Origin: Dasyornis broadbenti
Taxonomy: Eukaryota > Chordata > Aves > Passeriformes > Dasyornithidae
Direction of reading: 5' to 3'
Length of the DNA: 64,000 nt
NCBI GenBank assembly: GCA_013397935.1
Contig: VZRN01003245.1
Span: 186,001 to 250,000, forward strand
The translations under genes were made by a program, and so were the position numbers. Every line of letters begins with the position of its first letter. Positions within the stretch are counted from its first letter, which is position 1. Positions 1 to 14,310 of the stretch are shown one piece after another. Below the pieces are notes generated by a model. That model worked only from the letters and a program-made list of their open reading frames with translations. It made no database searches and was not told the DNA's origin.

Positions 1-3000
1 GAAGTTAGTGTGATTAGTGAGATGGATAACATTATAAAAAATTATGCAAGTACAAGACATGCTAATATGGTCTTTTGTGCATTTTAATTTGATTAATGTG
101 ACTTCCTATGATTGACTTTTAGCACAAATCTGAAAACTGTTAAAAACTAACTTTTTAATCAGAAGTGGAAATCTAAATACTCAATCCAGACAGTACTGGA
201 TGGTTTGACCTGTCATTACATAAAACTGCATTTAGTGGCTTTTAACATGTATGCTAGAAAATATGAGTAAATACAGGGAATTGTAGCTGCTGTTGTCATA
301 CTCATTATTTCCACTGAATTTCAGTCATTATTTTCAATCAATAGACTTCCTTCCTTCAATGCAACAAGCTTTTCCTCTGTCAGTTTTTGCTCCAGGTGCA
401 GTCTAAAATAGCAGGTGAACAGTATAATTGAAGCCTTTCTGTGGGTATTTGGCTGAAAAACAGGCTGCCTTTTTCAGATCACAAGGATGGGAGAAGTCTG
501 GGTGGATGGGAAGTGGAACTGCATCACTAAGTACTGTTGATCTACCAAAGGATGAAGGTAGTGGAGTACCTTTCTTTTCCAAGAAGCGTTTTCCCTGCTG
601 TCGTTGTACAGTATCTTAAAACTAGGAAAACAGGGAAGAGGATTAAACGGTAACCCAGGTGTGGTTCTGAAACAGCTCTGAAACAGCTTCTGTTTCTTTG
701 CTAGTTCTGTAAATATATTCAGGTGCAGCTTTTTATTGGTAGACGTTGAGAAGCCCCATGCTTGTTTATTGGAAAAGAAATGGGAAGAAGTAATAAGCAA
801 AGATCAGGAGCATGAAACAAGTACTAGGTGTTGGTTTATTATCAATGAATAGGACTGAACTCTTACTCTGAACTTCAGGTTTTGTCTGCTTACGCTTGCT
901 TTTACCTTGATCAAATGCTGCATTGTTCATAGAAAAAATGGTCAGCGAATCCTTTAACTTCCTCTTTTTCTATTTTGTATTGCATACGTGATAGCTCACT
1001 TAGGAATAGCTATGAATCTACTACTGTCTAACATTACCATCAGTAAAGATGACTAATTCAAAGTTACTTAGAGTTCGAAACAATCTCTGAGGCACCTTAT
1101 AGCAGCTCTTGCTGATGTTGTTGCTCAGTGTTGGCCTTCCTGAGAGGCCTCTGCATGTGTCATTTGCAAAGCTTTCTAAAAATTATACTCTTTTAATTAA
1201 GATCAGTCCGTGCCAAAGACTTGTCTCTGCCCACTAGAAATGGATAGACAATAACTTTATTTCATAAGACTGTCTAAGAAATGAAACTGACGCTAAGTTC
1301 TCGGTTGTGTTATCCCCATTCATTTTTCTCAAATATCTCTTTTATCTTGTACTTCAGTGAATGGGCTTACACCAAGGAAAAAGGGATTTTGAGTTGTGTG
1401 GGGTTGTTGCTTTTTTGTTTGTTTGTTTTGACTGTGTTTTGGGGTTGTTTTGGTGCTGTTTTTTTACGATCTATACTGAGCTATAGGCATATAAAGTTAT
1501 ATTTATCATGCTATTCTTTTTTTACTTGATGTGTCTTAAGTTCAAGTGCTAATGGCTTTCTATATCTGGTAGCACGAATGATAAACACTGTTATGTGTTA
1601 ATAAACAAATGCTTTCTCCAAAGCATCTTCTGTACTTTCATCTAAACATGGCAAGACTTGACAGCAAGCTGACTCCTTCTGTTGTGCAGTGTCTCAGAAA
1701 CAACTTGCATTGGTACTGTATGGTCTCATTTTGTTTCCTTTTTAAGTTCAAGTTGTATTTATAGTAGGTTCCTATTTAAACCTGAAATCTGCTAAGGAAA
1801 CACTTGAATAGCTCTGCATTAGAATAATTCTTGTTTAAAGCATTGATTCTACCTTTCCCTTTCCCCCTGTCATTTGATCTCATTGCCATTATTCAAGATT
1901 GAGTCACACACTTCATGTCTATGTAAATCTAAATACTCATTCTAAAGATATTTGTAAATAGGAAGTTTCTTCTCTTAGGACCCACAAACCAGTCTTGAAG
2001 TAGTTGGTCTTAGTCTTTTTCATTTTTTTCATTAGCTTATTCATTGTGGAGGACATGCAGAAAATCCATTTGATTGAAAGCTGTCTAGAAGTTAATTTCC
2101 AAAACAAAGCATGAGTTAATAGATACTTGCAAATATTTTTTCCTAGACATGGTGGGTCATATTCTGGACTTGCATTTCATCATAATTTCCTTTCGTTTTG
2201 CATATTGAATGTCTGTAGAAAACATAGATACAATGTTTCTGGAAAGCAGTTCACTATAACTCACAGTCCAACTGAATTTCAGTTACAACTTGAGATGTGG
2301 TTTGAAAATACTTACTAGATCAAACCATTAGTTGCAATTGAAGTTCTGTCATCTTGAAATGGTATTTGACTTGGACACCCAACATTTGAATGTTAACAAA
2401 GCTATAACTTCTGGAGTGTCTCAGATTTCTATTTCTGTGTATTTGTAGAAGTGTACAGGTCACAAACAGTGATTGTCTCCTGGTCAGATAAGCACCTATG
2501 TCCAATATCCCAGTCTTGAAACCTTTTTCAGATGTTAAGTTCTTTCTTGGATCTGGACTGTAACCTACAACACTTCTATATTAAAATGGATATTGCAGTT
2601 TTAGAATGCACTGCTGTCTTAATTTTTTGTATGCTTAACCATGTCTTTTCTATAAATTTACTTTCATTCACTACTGTATATTTCAGTGCTTGGATGCTGA
2701 TGCAACATCTGCTTGTTGTGTCTTACATTTTAAAATGTGGTGTAAACATAATGCTGTATGACAAGCTGGATAATACTGGATCAGCAGAGAGAAGATGAAG
2801 CCTGGAACTTGTAGGCTTCTTGAATGAAACAGTACACAGAATGTGTAAAGATGCACCATGCTAACACTCCTCAGAATATTTTTCCAATGTTTCTTGAAAG
2901 GTTGTCTCTTTATGATAATGAATTGGGTATACAAGCTAGATGGTTATTTGGGTTTTACACTGTGTATTGTCAGTTAAGAAATTGGATGTGTCACTATGCG

Positions 3001-3540
3001 TGTGTTACTCTGCATTACCACAGAATGTTTAATAGGCTTTGCTCTTGTACTAGAGGATGAACCCCTTCAGTTCCAGCAGTCATGTACTATAGTAGAAATG
3101 TTTCTGTTAATTGTTGTAGTTGGAGAGAGGGACTCTGGTGTCCATTTACATAATCCAGTGCTCTTTGCAGAGATTGGTAGCTTTCGTTTTTGCTTTTGCA
3201 ATTAACTTGAGTGATATTGTACTGTCTCTCAACTTCATGCATTAGGTATTTCTTGTTTTTCTCTAGTTATTGTCACTACTTAATCTATTTGGAATCTATT
3301 TACAACTTGTAAGCAAAAATTCAGAGGTTTTGATGACTTAGAGCTGTCATGTAGTTGGAGTCATGAATGTGCAATTATAATTGATGGTTATTTCATGTAT
3401 CTAATAGAGCAATCTGGGACAGTAACTCTGCTAAGAGTTAAAGCAGAGCCATAAAATTAAAAAGCTTGTGCTTTTGAGATTCTTAATGACTTTCAGCATA
3501 CCTTTGAAAATCCTCAGGAAAACTTTGTGATGGAAAAGTA

Positions 3541-3574
3541 CTTCTTTTTTTTTTTTTTCCCCCTCCCTTTTCCT
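3541..3574. repeat. Poly-pyrimidine tract
   Basis: A run of 14 T followed by C- and T-rich bases. It reads as simple low-complexity sequence. No AG acceptor followed by a coding stretch lies just downstream, so I do not treat it as a splice acceptor. Confidence 0.7.
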
Positions 3575-4635
3575 GAGCTATTGACAGGAAACAAAGGATG
3601 ACTTCTCAAATTGGACTTCCTTTCTTATGGAAACTTTCTCAGCCAATTAAGAAGCTGTGTCAATCCATATTGTATTGACACTACAGGCGATAGCTTTTTG
3701 TGTTGTTTTAGTGTTTCTTGTACTTGTATAAGGAAAAGGGATCAGACCTCACTTAGCTGTAATCCCATGTTAGCTTCACATGCAATAATTTTTACAAAGA
3801 CCCAGTTGTTCTAGAAGACAGGGTAGTAATTTTGTATAGAAGCCAGTACCTGATTTTTAATTTTTTTTATTTCAACTGCGTTCTAACTTCATTACTTCTG
3901 AACTTGATGCATATTTCTTAGTCTTCTGAAAGGCTTTTTGTATGAAACAGAACTTACCTTGTTCATCTTTAAGATTGAAGTGACTCTTGTATGCCGTTTC
4001 ATCAAAAATATGAAACTGCTTTTCTTTCAAGTATTGGGGTTCCTTCCAAAGGTAGTGATTTATGTGGTCTGAGCATCTAAGTTAAATGTCTTCCTAATTT
4101 TTAAGTTCTTGGCAATTTATATGCTAAAATACGAAGAGTAAGCATATGGGATGCATTTCTTATCAGACCTGTAAAATACTATTCCAAATTTAAAAATATT
4201 TTAAGATTATAATAAAGTTTATAACTCTAGAGTTGTTTTCTGTCATATTATACTAATGTGTATTAAAACTATGCTATTTTAAACACTGCTGGAGGCAGCT
4301 TTCAGGTTTTTTCTTTTGGCCTCTTTGGTGATCGGAGCTTTTATTATAATCTGTAAAAGTCCTGTTGGATGTAATTAAACAGTGATCTCATCTTTTTTTA
4401 AAATATATTCTAACAAGTAGCCTACTGAAAGTGAAACTAATGTCATTGCTTATTGGTTTGTTTGTTCCAAGAAAAACCAATACAACACTATAAAAACAAG
4501 CTTTCTTTTTGTCAGTCAGAAATCTAAATGATTTATGAATTGCACTGACACACTAGAGTTACAGAGTCTTATTTCTGTTGTTTGTTTTTCTCGATTTTCA
4601 AGGCTGCTTCTGAAATTGGGATACTAAATTCTGAG

Positions 4636-4680
4636 AATAAGATTATTATATATATATGCCTCATATATAATCTTCTCAGG
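4636..4680. repeat. AT-rich imperfect inverted repeat
   Basis: The left arm begins GAGAATAAGATTATTATAT and the right arm ends ATATATAATCTTCTC. They pair as an imperfect hairpin around a short GCCTC loop. It is probably a degenerate (TA)n microsatellite that has become palindromic; no gene function is implied. Confidence 0.55.
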
Positions 4681-7600
4681 AGATGCTTGAGGATGTTTAT
4701 TTTCAGTGTACCAGATTTGTGACTTTTTGTCACAAGACCTAGTCATCTAAGGGGCTGCTTCATGTGGAATCAACAGGAAGTTGTAAATGAACTGAGTAAT
4801 TATGCCCCCTCAGCCTGTCCTGGTATCCTTCAGGTCTAACCTCTGTCTTTTAAGAGGGTTGGAGCATAGGAAATGTATTTTTTACTAATGTAACATCACT
4901 CAAAAAGCATAAATATTAAATGTAGGGATTGTAGATTTGGTGTCATGACTTTTCTGTTGCTCTGGTATCAGGACGTTGTTAGTGACAATGTGAAGCAAAA
5001 TAGTTCCAGCTTATCCAGCTGCAAAAACCTTCCACACCCAGTGTCCAGTCTTCCTACTGAAGTCGAGGGTTACTGTACGTACTGCCCTGCTTCAGTGTTA
5101 TGAAATCTTTTCAGCTGATAACTTGAAATCTGGTATGGCAAAAGGTATAAACCAGGTAATTGGTTTAGAGTGGAAATAAGATTTCGTAAGTTGTACCTTT
5201 ATTTGTTGTCACTCTCCTTTTTCTCTGCTGCTACTTTAGTGTTCTTTCAAGACAGGTTAGTTTATTAGAAGAAACAACATTGTGAGGTACAATTACTGAA
5301 AAGACTATGCACATTCATTGTGTAGGGATCTTTATCTTTGTTACAAATTAACAGTGGCAATAGCAAGATTATCATTCAGGGTAATTAGATACATTTTCTG
5401 TTCCTCCGTTGTCTATATAAGAAATAGGTGGATGCTCTTAAGTGTTTGCTGCAGTTCTACAGAGATGTCAGGTCTGAGCTGATACTCCTCCCTAGAATCT
5501 TTTAATTAAGAACACGGATGGCAAGGCCTACATTAATTGCAACAAGATATGAGATTCTGATTCAAATTAACAGATCAGTGCTGTAATCCCCAAATGATGA
5601 CGAAATAAAAGGGCAGTTTTTTAATCTTTAACCAGAGGGTGCTGCTGGGGTCAAATTTCTCACGTGGGCTTCTTTCTCTGGTTGGGGTGAAGATCTGTCA
5701 CAAGTGGCAAGTTTTGCCACTTTTCTGAGTGTGTTGTTTCTTGATGTTGCTCAGGTTCTTCTGCCCTCCCCTGGTGGCAGATACTCCCAGCTGAGGGCAG
5801 CTGCCAGCTCGTGAGGGCAGCTGCTGCTGCACGATTGAGCAGCAGTCAGGAGGTCTCATAAAATTACTTGAGCATTCATTCCTGTTAAACTTTGCAGTTG
5901 TAATTGAGTGAAAAAGGGAGTTGTCAGATCTAACAAAGAATTTTATTGCTCTCTTTTCTTTTGAGCAAGTTTTCAAACTACTTTTGAAAAGCTCTGGGAA
6001 AAGCTATTTTTATTTAGAGAGAAACTTGAAACTTCTAAGCAAACTGTTAGAATTGTTTAAGATTTAATGTTGCAGGACAAAAATTGGTTGAGTTTGTCGA
6101 ATTCTGTTCTTCCTTCCCTGGCTTTGGAGGAACAACATGTTGGCTGGTGTTAGGGAGGAATTTTTATTTTTTTCTGAAGGGCAGGGAAGAGATGGCTGAT
6201 AAAATAAGATGTGGAATAGTTAGTTGTGTTGCTAGCTTTTGCTTTTTGCCTTAATGGTTTTGTTTCCAGAGAAAGTTTGAAATACTTTTGCTGCATACTC
6301 TCCATTCCTTTCAGATTTCCCAGACTTGGCAGGGGAGGGGGTGATGTCTGTAGCTTGTATGATATTTTTATATTGATGGTAATTCTCATTTGAAACAGTT
6401 TTAAGGTTGTCTGGGTTTTGTTCTTGTTTTACCCCTCAGTATTAGTTCACTTATTATTTGAAAACAAAACTCAATAAAAAAAGCAAGCAAGTAAATGGAC
6501 ATATGGCTTATTGTTGGAATCGTATACCTTTTGACTATATATCCAGTGTATTATTACGTATTTGAATTTCCTAAAGTCCAGCTTCCATGTCCCAGTGATA
6601 AAAATGTTTTTACTTGCCACCTTAAGAATTCTGATAAGTTAGAACAAATTTACTTTTAGAGATGCCAGCTCCCAAAAAAGTTTTACTGAAAAGAAAACAT
6701 TTTGTCCATCAGAATGTTGGACACTAGTGCAAGGTGAGGTTCCATTACAAGAATTGCAATAAAGTACAAGTTTTGATCGTGGTTTACGCTGCTTGGACAT
6801 CTTGGCTTTTAGATCACAGCACAATAGCCTGAGTGAGCAATGATTTTAATGTTCTGTTGCTGCCCTGGCCTATTTAATACTTTTACACAGAACTTTTAGC
6901 ATGGGTGATGTGGAGATTTTTTTGGTTTTTGTTGTTTGTGTTGGGGGATGTTGCAGGGGAGGGGACTGTTTCGTTTTGGGTGTGGGATAGAAAGACTCCC
7001 AAGTGCTACTACAAGGAAATTCTTAAAGGGTTGTCACGCATTTTATTATTGCACATGCCTATTTAAGTAAACATCCTTCCTTAAGAGGAAAAAAATCATG
7101 ATTCCAAAAATACTTTATTGCTGGGACTTGCATTTAACCCATGCAGCAAATTTAACTTACAGACAAAAGGATTAATTTTCTTCTTGTATCTTACAAACTG
7201 AAAAGGCTGCAAGGCTAACAGTTTCTGAATGCTTTAAAGCCTTTTTTAAATAAGATTTTAAATCTTCACTGACTCTTCTAACTGGTTCTGGAGTGTGAAA
7301 AATGACTGACAGGATTTATATACAGTTGTCAGCATAGGGAAGACAAACTATTAGTTTAATATTGAATGCAAACATTTTACCATTAGAAATCATTTATGAA
7401 CAATTATGTTGTAAAAGAATATTGCAAACAGTTTTGGGGGCTTATTTTTGTGTTCTTCAGTATTGTGTAAGAACAATTAAGTTCTGTATCTTTAAATATT
7501 TCCTCCTGTTTAACAAATTAGTGCTCTGCAACCACGCTTGAGCACAGGAAGCCTTCCTCCTTGTGTATCGTCATCATTTGCGATACATCCCCCTGCTGAA

Positions 7601-10409
7601 CACTCGCTCATTTGTTCCCTGCCTTGTCAGTCAAATGTGAGCGTCCAGCAAACTATCCTGTCACGGCGTTGTGGGGCTCTGCCTGTGCCTGGAACTGACA
7701 GCAGGTACAGAGAATGCTTTCAAACAGCCTTGAATCATGCTTTTCGTTCCATTTCTTTTTTTAGTCTCATTTTATTTTTAGAAGGGAAATGTCTCGTCTC
7801 TGGTATGGGAAGAAAGGAAGAAAGCACGAGCCAGTTAATCATAAATGCACTCTGGTAATGTTCAGTGTAGTATGTTCATGTCTGTTATTGCAGTCTTTAA
7901 ATGTTGTGATGCAGAGACAGTTTCTGGAAGTTTAAATTTTGAATGTGTAAACAGGATGCTAAGTCACAAATTTTCATTGTCTTTGGAACATAACCTAATT
8001 GCTGGTGTTCCACTGGCATTAGATAAGAGAAAGTACTTTGAGCATTAAGGGGTTCAGCAGTTTTAAGGTGGGTTTTTTTTCCCTTTCCTCTCCCTGGGAG
8101 TAATGCATTTTTTCACCAAAAAATGTGCTTTATCACTAAATACCAAGAACAAGAGTTTGCATAGGCATATAATTAGAGCAGTGTAAATTTCCTGAGTTAC
8201 CATTGCCTTCTCAGAAGTCAGTCAACCATATGAAGGTCTGATAATACTTCTAAATTCACAGACAAGAGTCTGCTGTAGTCCCATTCTCACCTTTATAATG
8301 AAGGGAGGGATGAATACTATTGGTTTTGTAGTTTTTTAGATTTATGAAAATAACTAGGATTTTTCAGTGTTCTTTTCCCCAAACAGGCTTTTTGTAGTAC
8401 TATTTAATACGTAGTAGTATCTAAAGGAAAACGTTTTCAGTGAGACTTGCAAACAATAGCATCTTGGGGATAGGGAGGAAATGATCTTGACAATACACTT
8501 GTTTTATGCTTTTAGTCACTGGTAAATCAGGAAGATAGTTTTCATTTAGACTTTTCTTGTGACAGGCTTTTTACTCTGTTCTTAAGAATTATGTTATCAC
8601 TGGGTTTTGAAGCATACTTCTTTCAAAGTGCTGCTGAATTTGGGGGTTTTTTTTATTTATTAACAGTTTTTTATTCTTTCTCTTTTATGTGTTGTTTTTA
8701 TCTTTAGTTGTAGCCAAGATACTTGCAAAATATGAAATTGACTTCTTTCAACAAATGGTTCTGTAAATGTGTGTTCCTAACTACCAACACATTTTTGGAA
8801 TAACAGGCTCTTAACTTTCCTCTGTGGTGGTGGAGTAGAATGAAGATATAATACCTAAATGAATTGAAATGTTATTTTAGCATACCCTGTAACAGTGTAA
8901 AAAGTATCTGAAGTTTACTGAGATTGTTTTTTAACATTTATCTATATACATAGATAAATAAATATTACTTGCACAAATATTTTAAAAAGTCATAGTATCC
9001 CTTGCTATAATTATTTCCCTTAGGACCACTACTGAACTTTACTGAAGTCCAACTATTCTATAAAAACAGTACCTATCAGCTTTGAAGGGCAGTTTGTAGT
9101 TATGAAGACTCTGTGAGAATAAGGATCAACTTTGCTATGAGAGAGGTAGAGAATAGGTTATTTTAACATGTAAAAAGTCAAATTGGAAAAAGGGGGTACA
9201 GAAGTATCTACAGATGGGGATACTTTTAAAGTGTTGCTATGTCGATAAGCTCTGTTCTTGAAATTGGGTTTTTTCTTTAATGAATGTTCATAAACCTAAT
9301 GTGCAAGTGTAGCCTTTTTACAGGAAGGAAGGAATATTGGTATAATTATTTCTGTTATGCAAGACAGTGGAAAGAATATTAAGGAGACTGGCAGCATATA
9401 AAGTGTACAGGTTTCTGACTAAATCCCTTATTAGTGGTTGTTCTGACTTTGGATGAAAATTTATCTGACATGAAGTAACAGTTGCTGGACCAAATGAAGT
9501 GATACAATAAAACAAAAATGCTAGTGTGAAGCAACTAAGTTGCCCTAAGTTATTTACTGTAAAGGCCTTTGTTACTTCCTGATTATGGTTAATTTGGTCT
9601 GAACATTGAACGGGCTTGGTACTTTCCCAGGATAAGAAATCAAAATTTTAGTGACTAACTGGTGCATTAGGCTCCCCCTTTAAAAAACCAGTAATGTCAG
9701 CCTCCCACTTTTTAGTAAATGTTTGGTATTTACTGTGTCTCTTTTATTTTACAGCAGTACAAGAGATGCCAGTAAGTTTCTAGAATGTCAAAAATGCAGA
9801 CAATGATTCTTCCTATCAAAGCATTTCAGACAAAAGACATCAGACAATGCAAGAGAACAAAAGGTGGATTGCCTTCTTTGGGAATGCTTGTCTGTGCTTT
9901 GCACAGCTTGGATAGGCAGCATAGCCAAAGGAGACAAAACCAATGAAAACTGATCTTTGGCTTTTATATTCTTGAGTTATTAACATGTAAAGGGAACTAA
10001 AATATTGGTTTTAATAGCTTGAATTATTCGAGACTTGCACAACTTCTGAAATTTTGAGTTAATCAGTAACTTTACTTGGTAAGCTAATGCCTATATTTCT
10101 TTGGCTGTTATGGAGGTATAATAATACAGGCTTACATGTGAAAGATGAGAATTTAGTACTTCTCTGTGGATGTCAGAAATGCAAGGTGGCCTCAGTTCAG
10201 TAATACTACTGAAGCAATTTTAAAATCAGCTTTTCATATTAAGTTTTTATAGTAATAGAATGAACTAATGATATATTTTTAGTAATAAAAAAGCAGAGTG
10301 AAATCCAGTCCTTATACAGATCACTAAGCCTAGAACCTTTCCTTGATGACGGATGTTTGCCATACCTGTTATCCTAGGTAATTTGGGACTTAATGCATCG
10401 TGCCATGAC

Positions 10410-10886
10410 TGGATGTTGCCATGTGAGCCTCTTGGAACAAGTCCAGAGGACGGCCACTAAGTTGATCCAAGGGCTGTGTTTTGGTATCAGCTGGACACCT
10501 CTCCTATCAAGACAGGCTGAGAGAGCTGGGACTGCTCAGCCTGAAGGAGAGAACACTCTGGGGAGACCTTATTAGGGCACCTTCCAGAGCCTACAGGGCT
10601 CTCTTGTAAGAGAGCTGAAGGGGCACTTTTCACAAGTGATTCAACAAGGGGGAATGGCCTTAACCTGAAGGAGAAAAGGTCTTGATTAGATATTCTGAAG
10701 AATTTTGTCACTGTGAAGGTTGGTGAGGCACTGGAATGGATTGCCCAGAGAATTTGTGGAGTTCCCATCCCTGGAAGGGATGGATGGGACTTTGAGTAAC
10801 CTGGTTAGGTTCCCTGCCCTGACAGGGGGTTTGAATCTAGGTCATCTGTAAGGTCTATTTCAACCCAAACTATTCTATGATTATAG
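10410..10886 (+). mobile_element. CR1 LINE fragment, 3' end, sense
   Basis: Recognised by the CR1 3'-terminal landmarks in order: GTCCAGAGGACGGCCAC, the GACAGGCTGAGAGAGCTGGG block, the CCCATCCCTGGAAGG block, and a terminal TATTCTATGATT tail at about 10870-10881. The copy is 5'-truncated, as most avian CR1 insertions are. CR1 copies itself by target-primed reverse transcription and ends in a short tandem octamer rather than poly(A). Mutations scattered through the copy suggest an old insertion in the OXR1 intron. Confidence 0.88.
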
Positions 10887-13449
10887 TTCTTCCGTTGACT
10901 TATTGGGTGTTATGTTGTTTACATTTTTAATAATTGTGAAGTATTGGTCTATTTTGACAAATGTGGTCAAAGTAGAGTAGCAGAGGAATTTTCATAAAGG
11001 TTGATTATAAGTTGAAAGCAAATGAGTAGTAAAGGCTTACATTTTTCCAGTATGTTTTTAATGATCTGTGGAATCTTGCTGATTCTTAATTGACCTTTTT
11101 TCTACTTAAAGTAAGAGACAAACACTTTTGTGCTGGCCTGTGATTCAGTTACTTCCAAGCCTGTGTAATCTTTCTTGTCATACCTGAGAGGATCTTTGCA
11201 GGGCGATATCAGAACTGAGATGTAACCTGGCTCAGTCTGCCTTCCACTGGAGTGGCAGCTTGAGCTCAAGCACCAGATGCTGTGGTTTTAACAGCTGAAC
11301 CTCTGGTTTCTCTGCTTGCTAGTGCTGAAACTTCCTTAAAGAGTTGCAAGGGAGCTGGGTTTTGTTGGTCATGTTGCTACAGATATTTTTTTATTGGGAT
11401 AAAATGAGTAAAATTGCCTGGCCTGTCTGTTTCAGAAAGTAATTTTCTTAAATCTAGTTCTTAGTTCTTTGCACAAACATCCTAAACTGTTTAATGTTTT
11501 GCATGTTAAATTTAGTTATCTTGCTGGCATTATCATATCTCTCATTTGAGTGTTTTCTCATATCTTGAAAAAATAGCTTGTTATTAAGGTCTGCAGACTT
11601 GATGTAACACTTTGTGTGCTTCAGGCTTTGATTGCATTCTTTTCAAGTTCATTTATTCTGGTTATTGCAGATATTTCAATTTATCTTCAATATATGTTAA
11701 TTACAGCTTGGTACTGTAAGTTGCTGTGGGCTTAGAGCACTTTGAGGCAGGTACTTAACAGCTCATCCTGCAAAGCTGTGGGGACAATACTGGTCCCAGG
11801 GAGAACGCTGCTGTCATGTGACCTACTCAGCATTTCTGTCCCTGTACTGGAAAACACCCTGCTGTGCAGAGGAGTTTGGAGAGGGACAGCTTTAAAAATA
11901 CTGAAAGAGAGAAAGAACCATGCTGCCTGCCAAACCAGGGGACTGCTGTCATTCTCTGGTCCTCTATTTAAAATGGCCAGCTATCATCCTTTCCCTTCCT
12001 TGTCACCAGTAGAGTGACAGGGAGCTAAATTGACTGAAAACCACACAAAAGAGAAAATGGATAGCTTTGCAACCACATGCATTAAAAATGAATCAAATTA
12101 AATTAGTCTTAAGGTTTGGGTTTTTTTCAAATAATACTTTACAACTGTTTATCTGGTGTGGTAAACCCCATGCATTAGTGCATTATTGTGATGTAATCAA
12201 TATGTCCCAAATAATCATATTTGATGTGATGGAGGAGAGTGCTTCTTTAATATTGTCTTCTCTCAAGCAGCCTAATATTTTTTGGGGGAAAGCTAAATTT
12301 GTCTGAAAAATAAAATTAGTGATTTTTCTTACAATATTCATAGCAGCATTCAGTTTGCATATGTACCTTTTATTTTTATTGGAAGGTATTAACAGCCTTT
12401 AGAGAAGGCTTGATCCTTACTTCACCCTTCCTGTTTACTGATGAATTGGAGATGGATTGATATTTTGAAGTAGGTTTGTAAGCAAGCTAACAAAATTACA
12501 CTGGCTTTTTTTTTTCAATTAAATATCCTGGAATATTTCTGAGTCTCAAGAATTAATCTTCATGAAGTTTACAGTTCACCTGATTTTACATCCTATATAT
12601 TAAGGTTCAAAGTAAAATTGTTCAGCTTGTGTTCTTGATACTTGTTTTTTTAATTTCATATTCAGGGTTGGTAAGGAGGTTATAGATAACTTATGTTTTA
12701 GAAAGCTACTTAGACCGGTAAACTTTATTTCTTTTTATCTTTCAGAAGCAGTGTTCAGCTCTGATAAGACCCTCCCTTTCCCTATGGAGACAGTTTCAGC
12801 TACTTTTTAGCTCTGAAAGTTTAGCTGTGTTTGTTTTGAGGCCAGAAATTAAAGCTCCTCCCTGTTAGCAAACGGACTTTGGGGGGGGTGTGTGTCACTT
12901 GTGGCTTTGTTAAAGTCAGAAATCCCTCACTGGTGTTAAAAGCTTTTTTCACCTCTGCCTATGGCAGGATGATATGATCAGTGGCTAAAGGGGCTGATCA
13001 AACATTAAACAATTTTAACTGCATTTTCACATGTGTTGTTGAAGGACAAAAACATTCCATGTTTGGAATTTTGGCTTCAGTTTCATTCACTGAATGTGGC
13101 CAGCATAGCTTGTAAAAATTAGGTACTTTTGACGTGTTTTCAGAAAAACAAAGTTTAGAAACATGAGTTTCTCCAAAAGGAGTATCCTTGGCTTCTTGAT
13201 TGTTTGAATCATTAGTATGCAAACCCTCAACTTACTGCATTAAATATTAAAACTGTTGGGTGTTCTGCTAAGTGGTTAACTGGCATATATAGGGTGTGGA
13301 GAGTCAAACTTTAGAGTCATGCCACGAGTCATACAGTTCGTCCCATGTTTTCTCATCAATGCCGCTAATACGAATACAGCGGGTAGTATTAGATCTCTAA
13401 GAATGTATTCCATGTCTTTTCAAACTTGGAATCTTTCAAACTTGAGTTG

Positions 13450-14310
13450 AAAGTGACCCACAAGGATCATCAAGTCTGGCTCCTGGCCCTGCACAGCACC
13501 ATCCCCAAGAGTCACACCATGTGCCCAGGAGTGTTGTCCAAACGCTTCTTGAACTGTGTTGGGCTTAGTGCTGTGACCACTTCCCTGGGGAGCCCATTCC
13601 GGTGCCCAACCACGCTCTGGGGGAAGAACCTTTTTCTGATATCCAAACTAAAGCTCTCAACACAACTTCAGGCTGTTCCCTCAGGTTCTGTTACTGAGCA
13701 CCACAGAGAAGAGATCAGTGTCTGCTCTTCCTCTCATAAGGAAGTTGTAACTGTAATGAGGTCTCCCCTCAGTCCCCTCTTCTCCAGGCTGAACAGACCA
13801 AGTGACCTCAGATGCTTTTCCTCTGGCTTCCCCTCAATGCCCTTCACCATCTTCGTTGCCCTTCTGTTGTTAGTTAGGAACACTCTCTAATAGTTCAATA
13901 TCTCTTTGATTGTGGTGCCCAAAGCTGCGCACCAGACTTGAGGTGAGGCTGCTCCTGTGCAGAGCAGAGCAGGACAATCCCCTCCCTTGCTCAGCTGGCA
14001 ATAGTGTGCCTGATGCTCTTCAGGACAAGGTTAGCCTTCCTGGCTGCCAGGGCACTGCTGACTCTTATCCAATTTTCTGTCAAGGAGGAGGCCCAGTTCC
14101 CTTTCCATGGTGCTGCTGTCCAGCCTCTCATTCCCCAGTCCATGCGTACATGCAGGATTGCCCCATCCCAGATGCAGAATCTGACACTTTCGCTTTTTGA
14201 ATTTCATGTGGTTGGTGATTGCTCAGTCCTCTGATTTGTCAAGGTCTCTCTGCAGGGCCTCCCTGCCTTCGAGGGAGTCAACAGCTCCTCCCAGTTTTGT
14301 ATCATCTGTA
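13450..14310 (-). mobile_element. CR1 LINE fragment, antisense to OXR1
   Basis: Reads as the reverse complement of the CR1 3' region. Landmarks are CACACCATGTGCC, AACGCTTCTTGAACT, GACCACTTCCCTGGGGAGCC, CTCTGGGGGAAGAACC and GAGTCAACAGCTCCTCCCAG. Long stop-free runs on the + strand across this block are a by-product of the GC-rich repeat and are not genes. The element is about 860 bp, without a full reverse-transcriptase reading frame. Confidence 0.92.
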
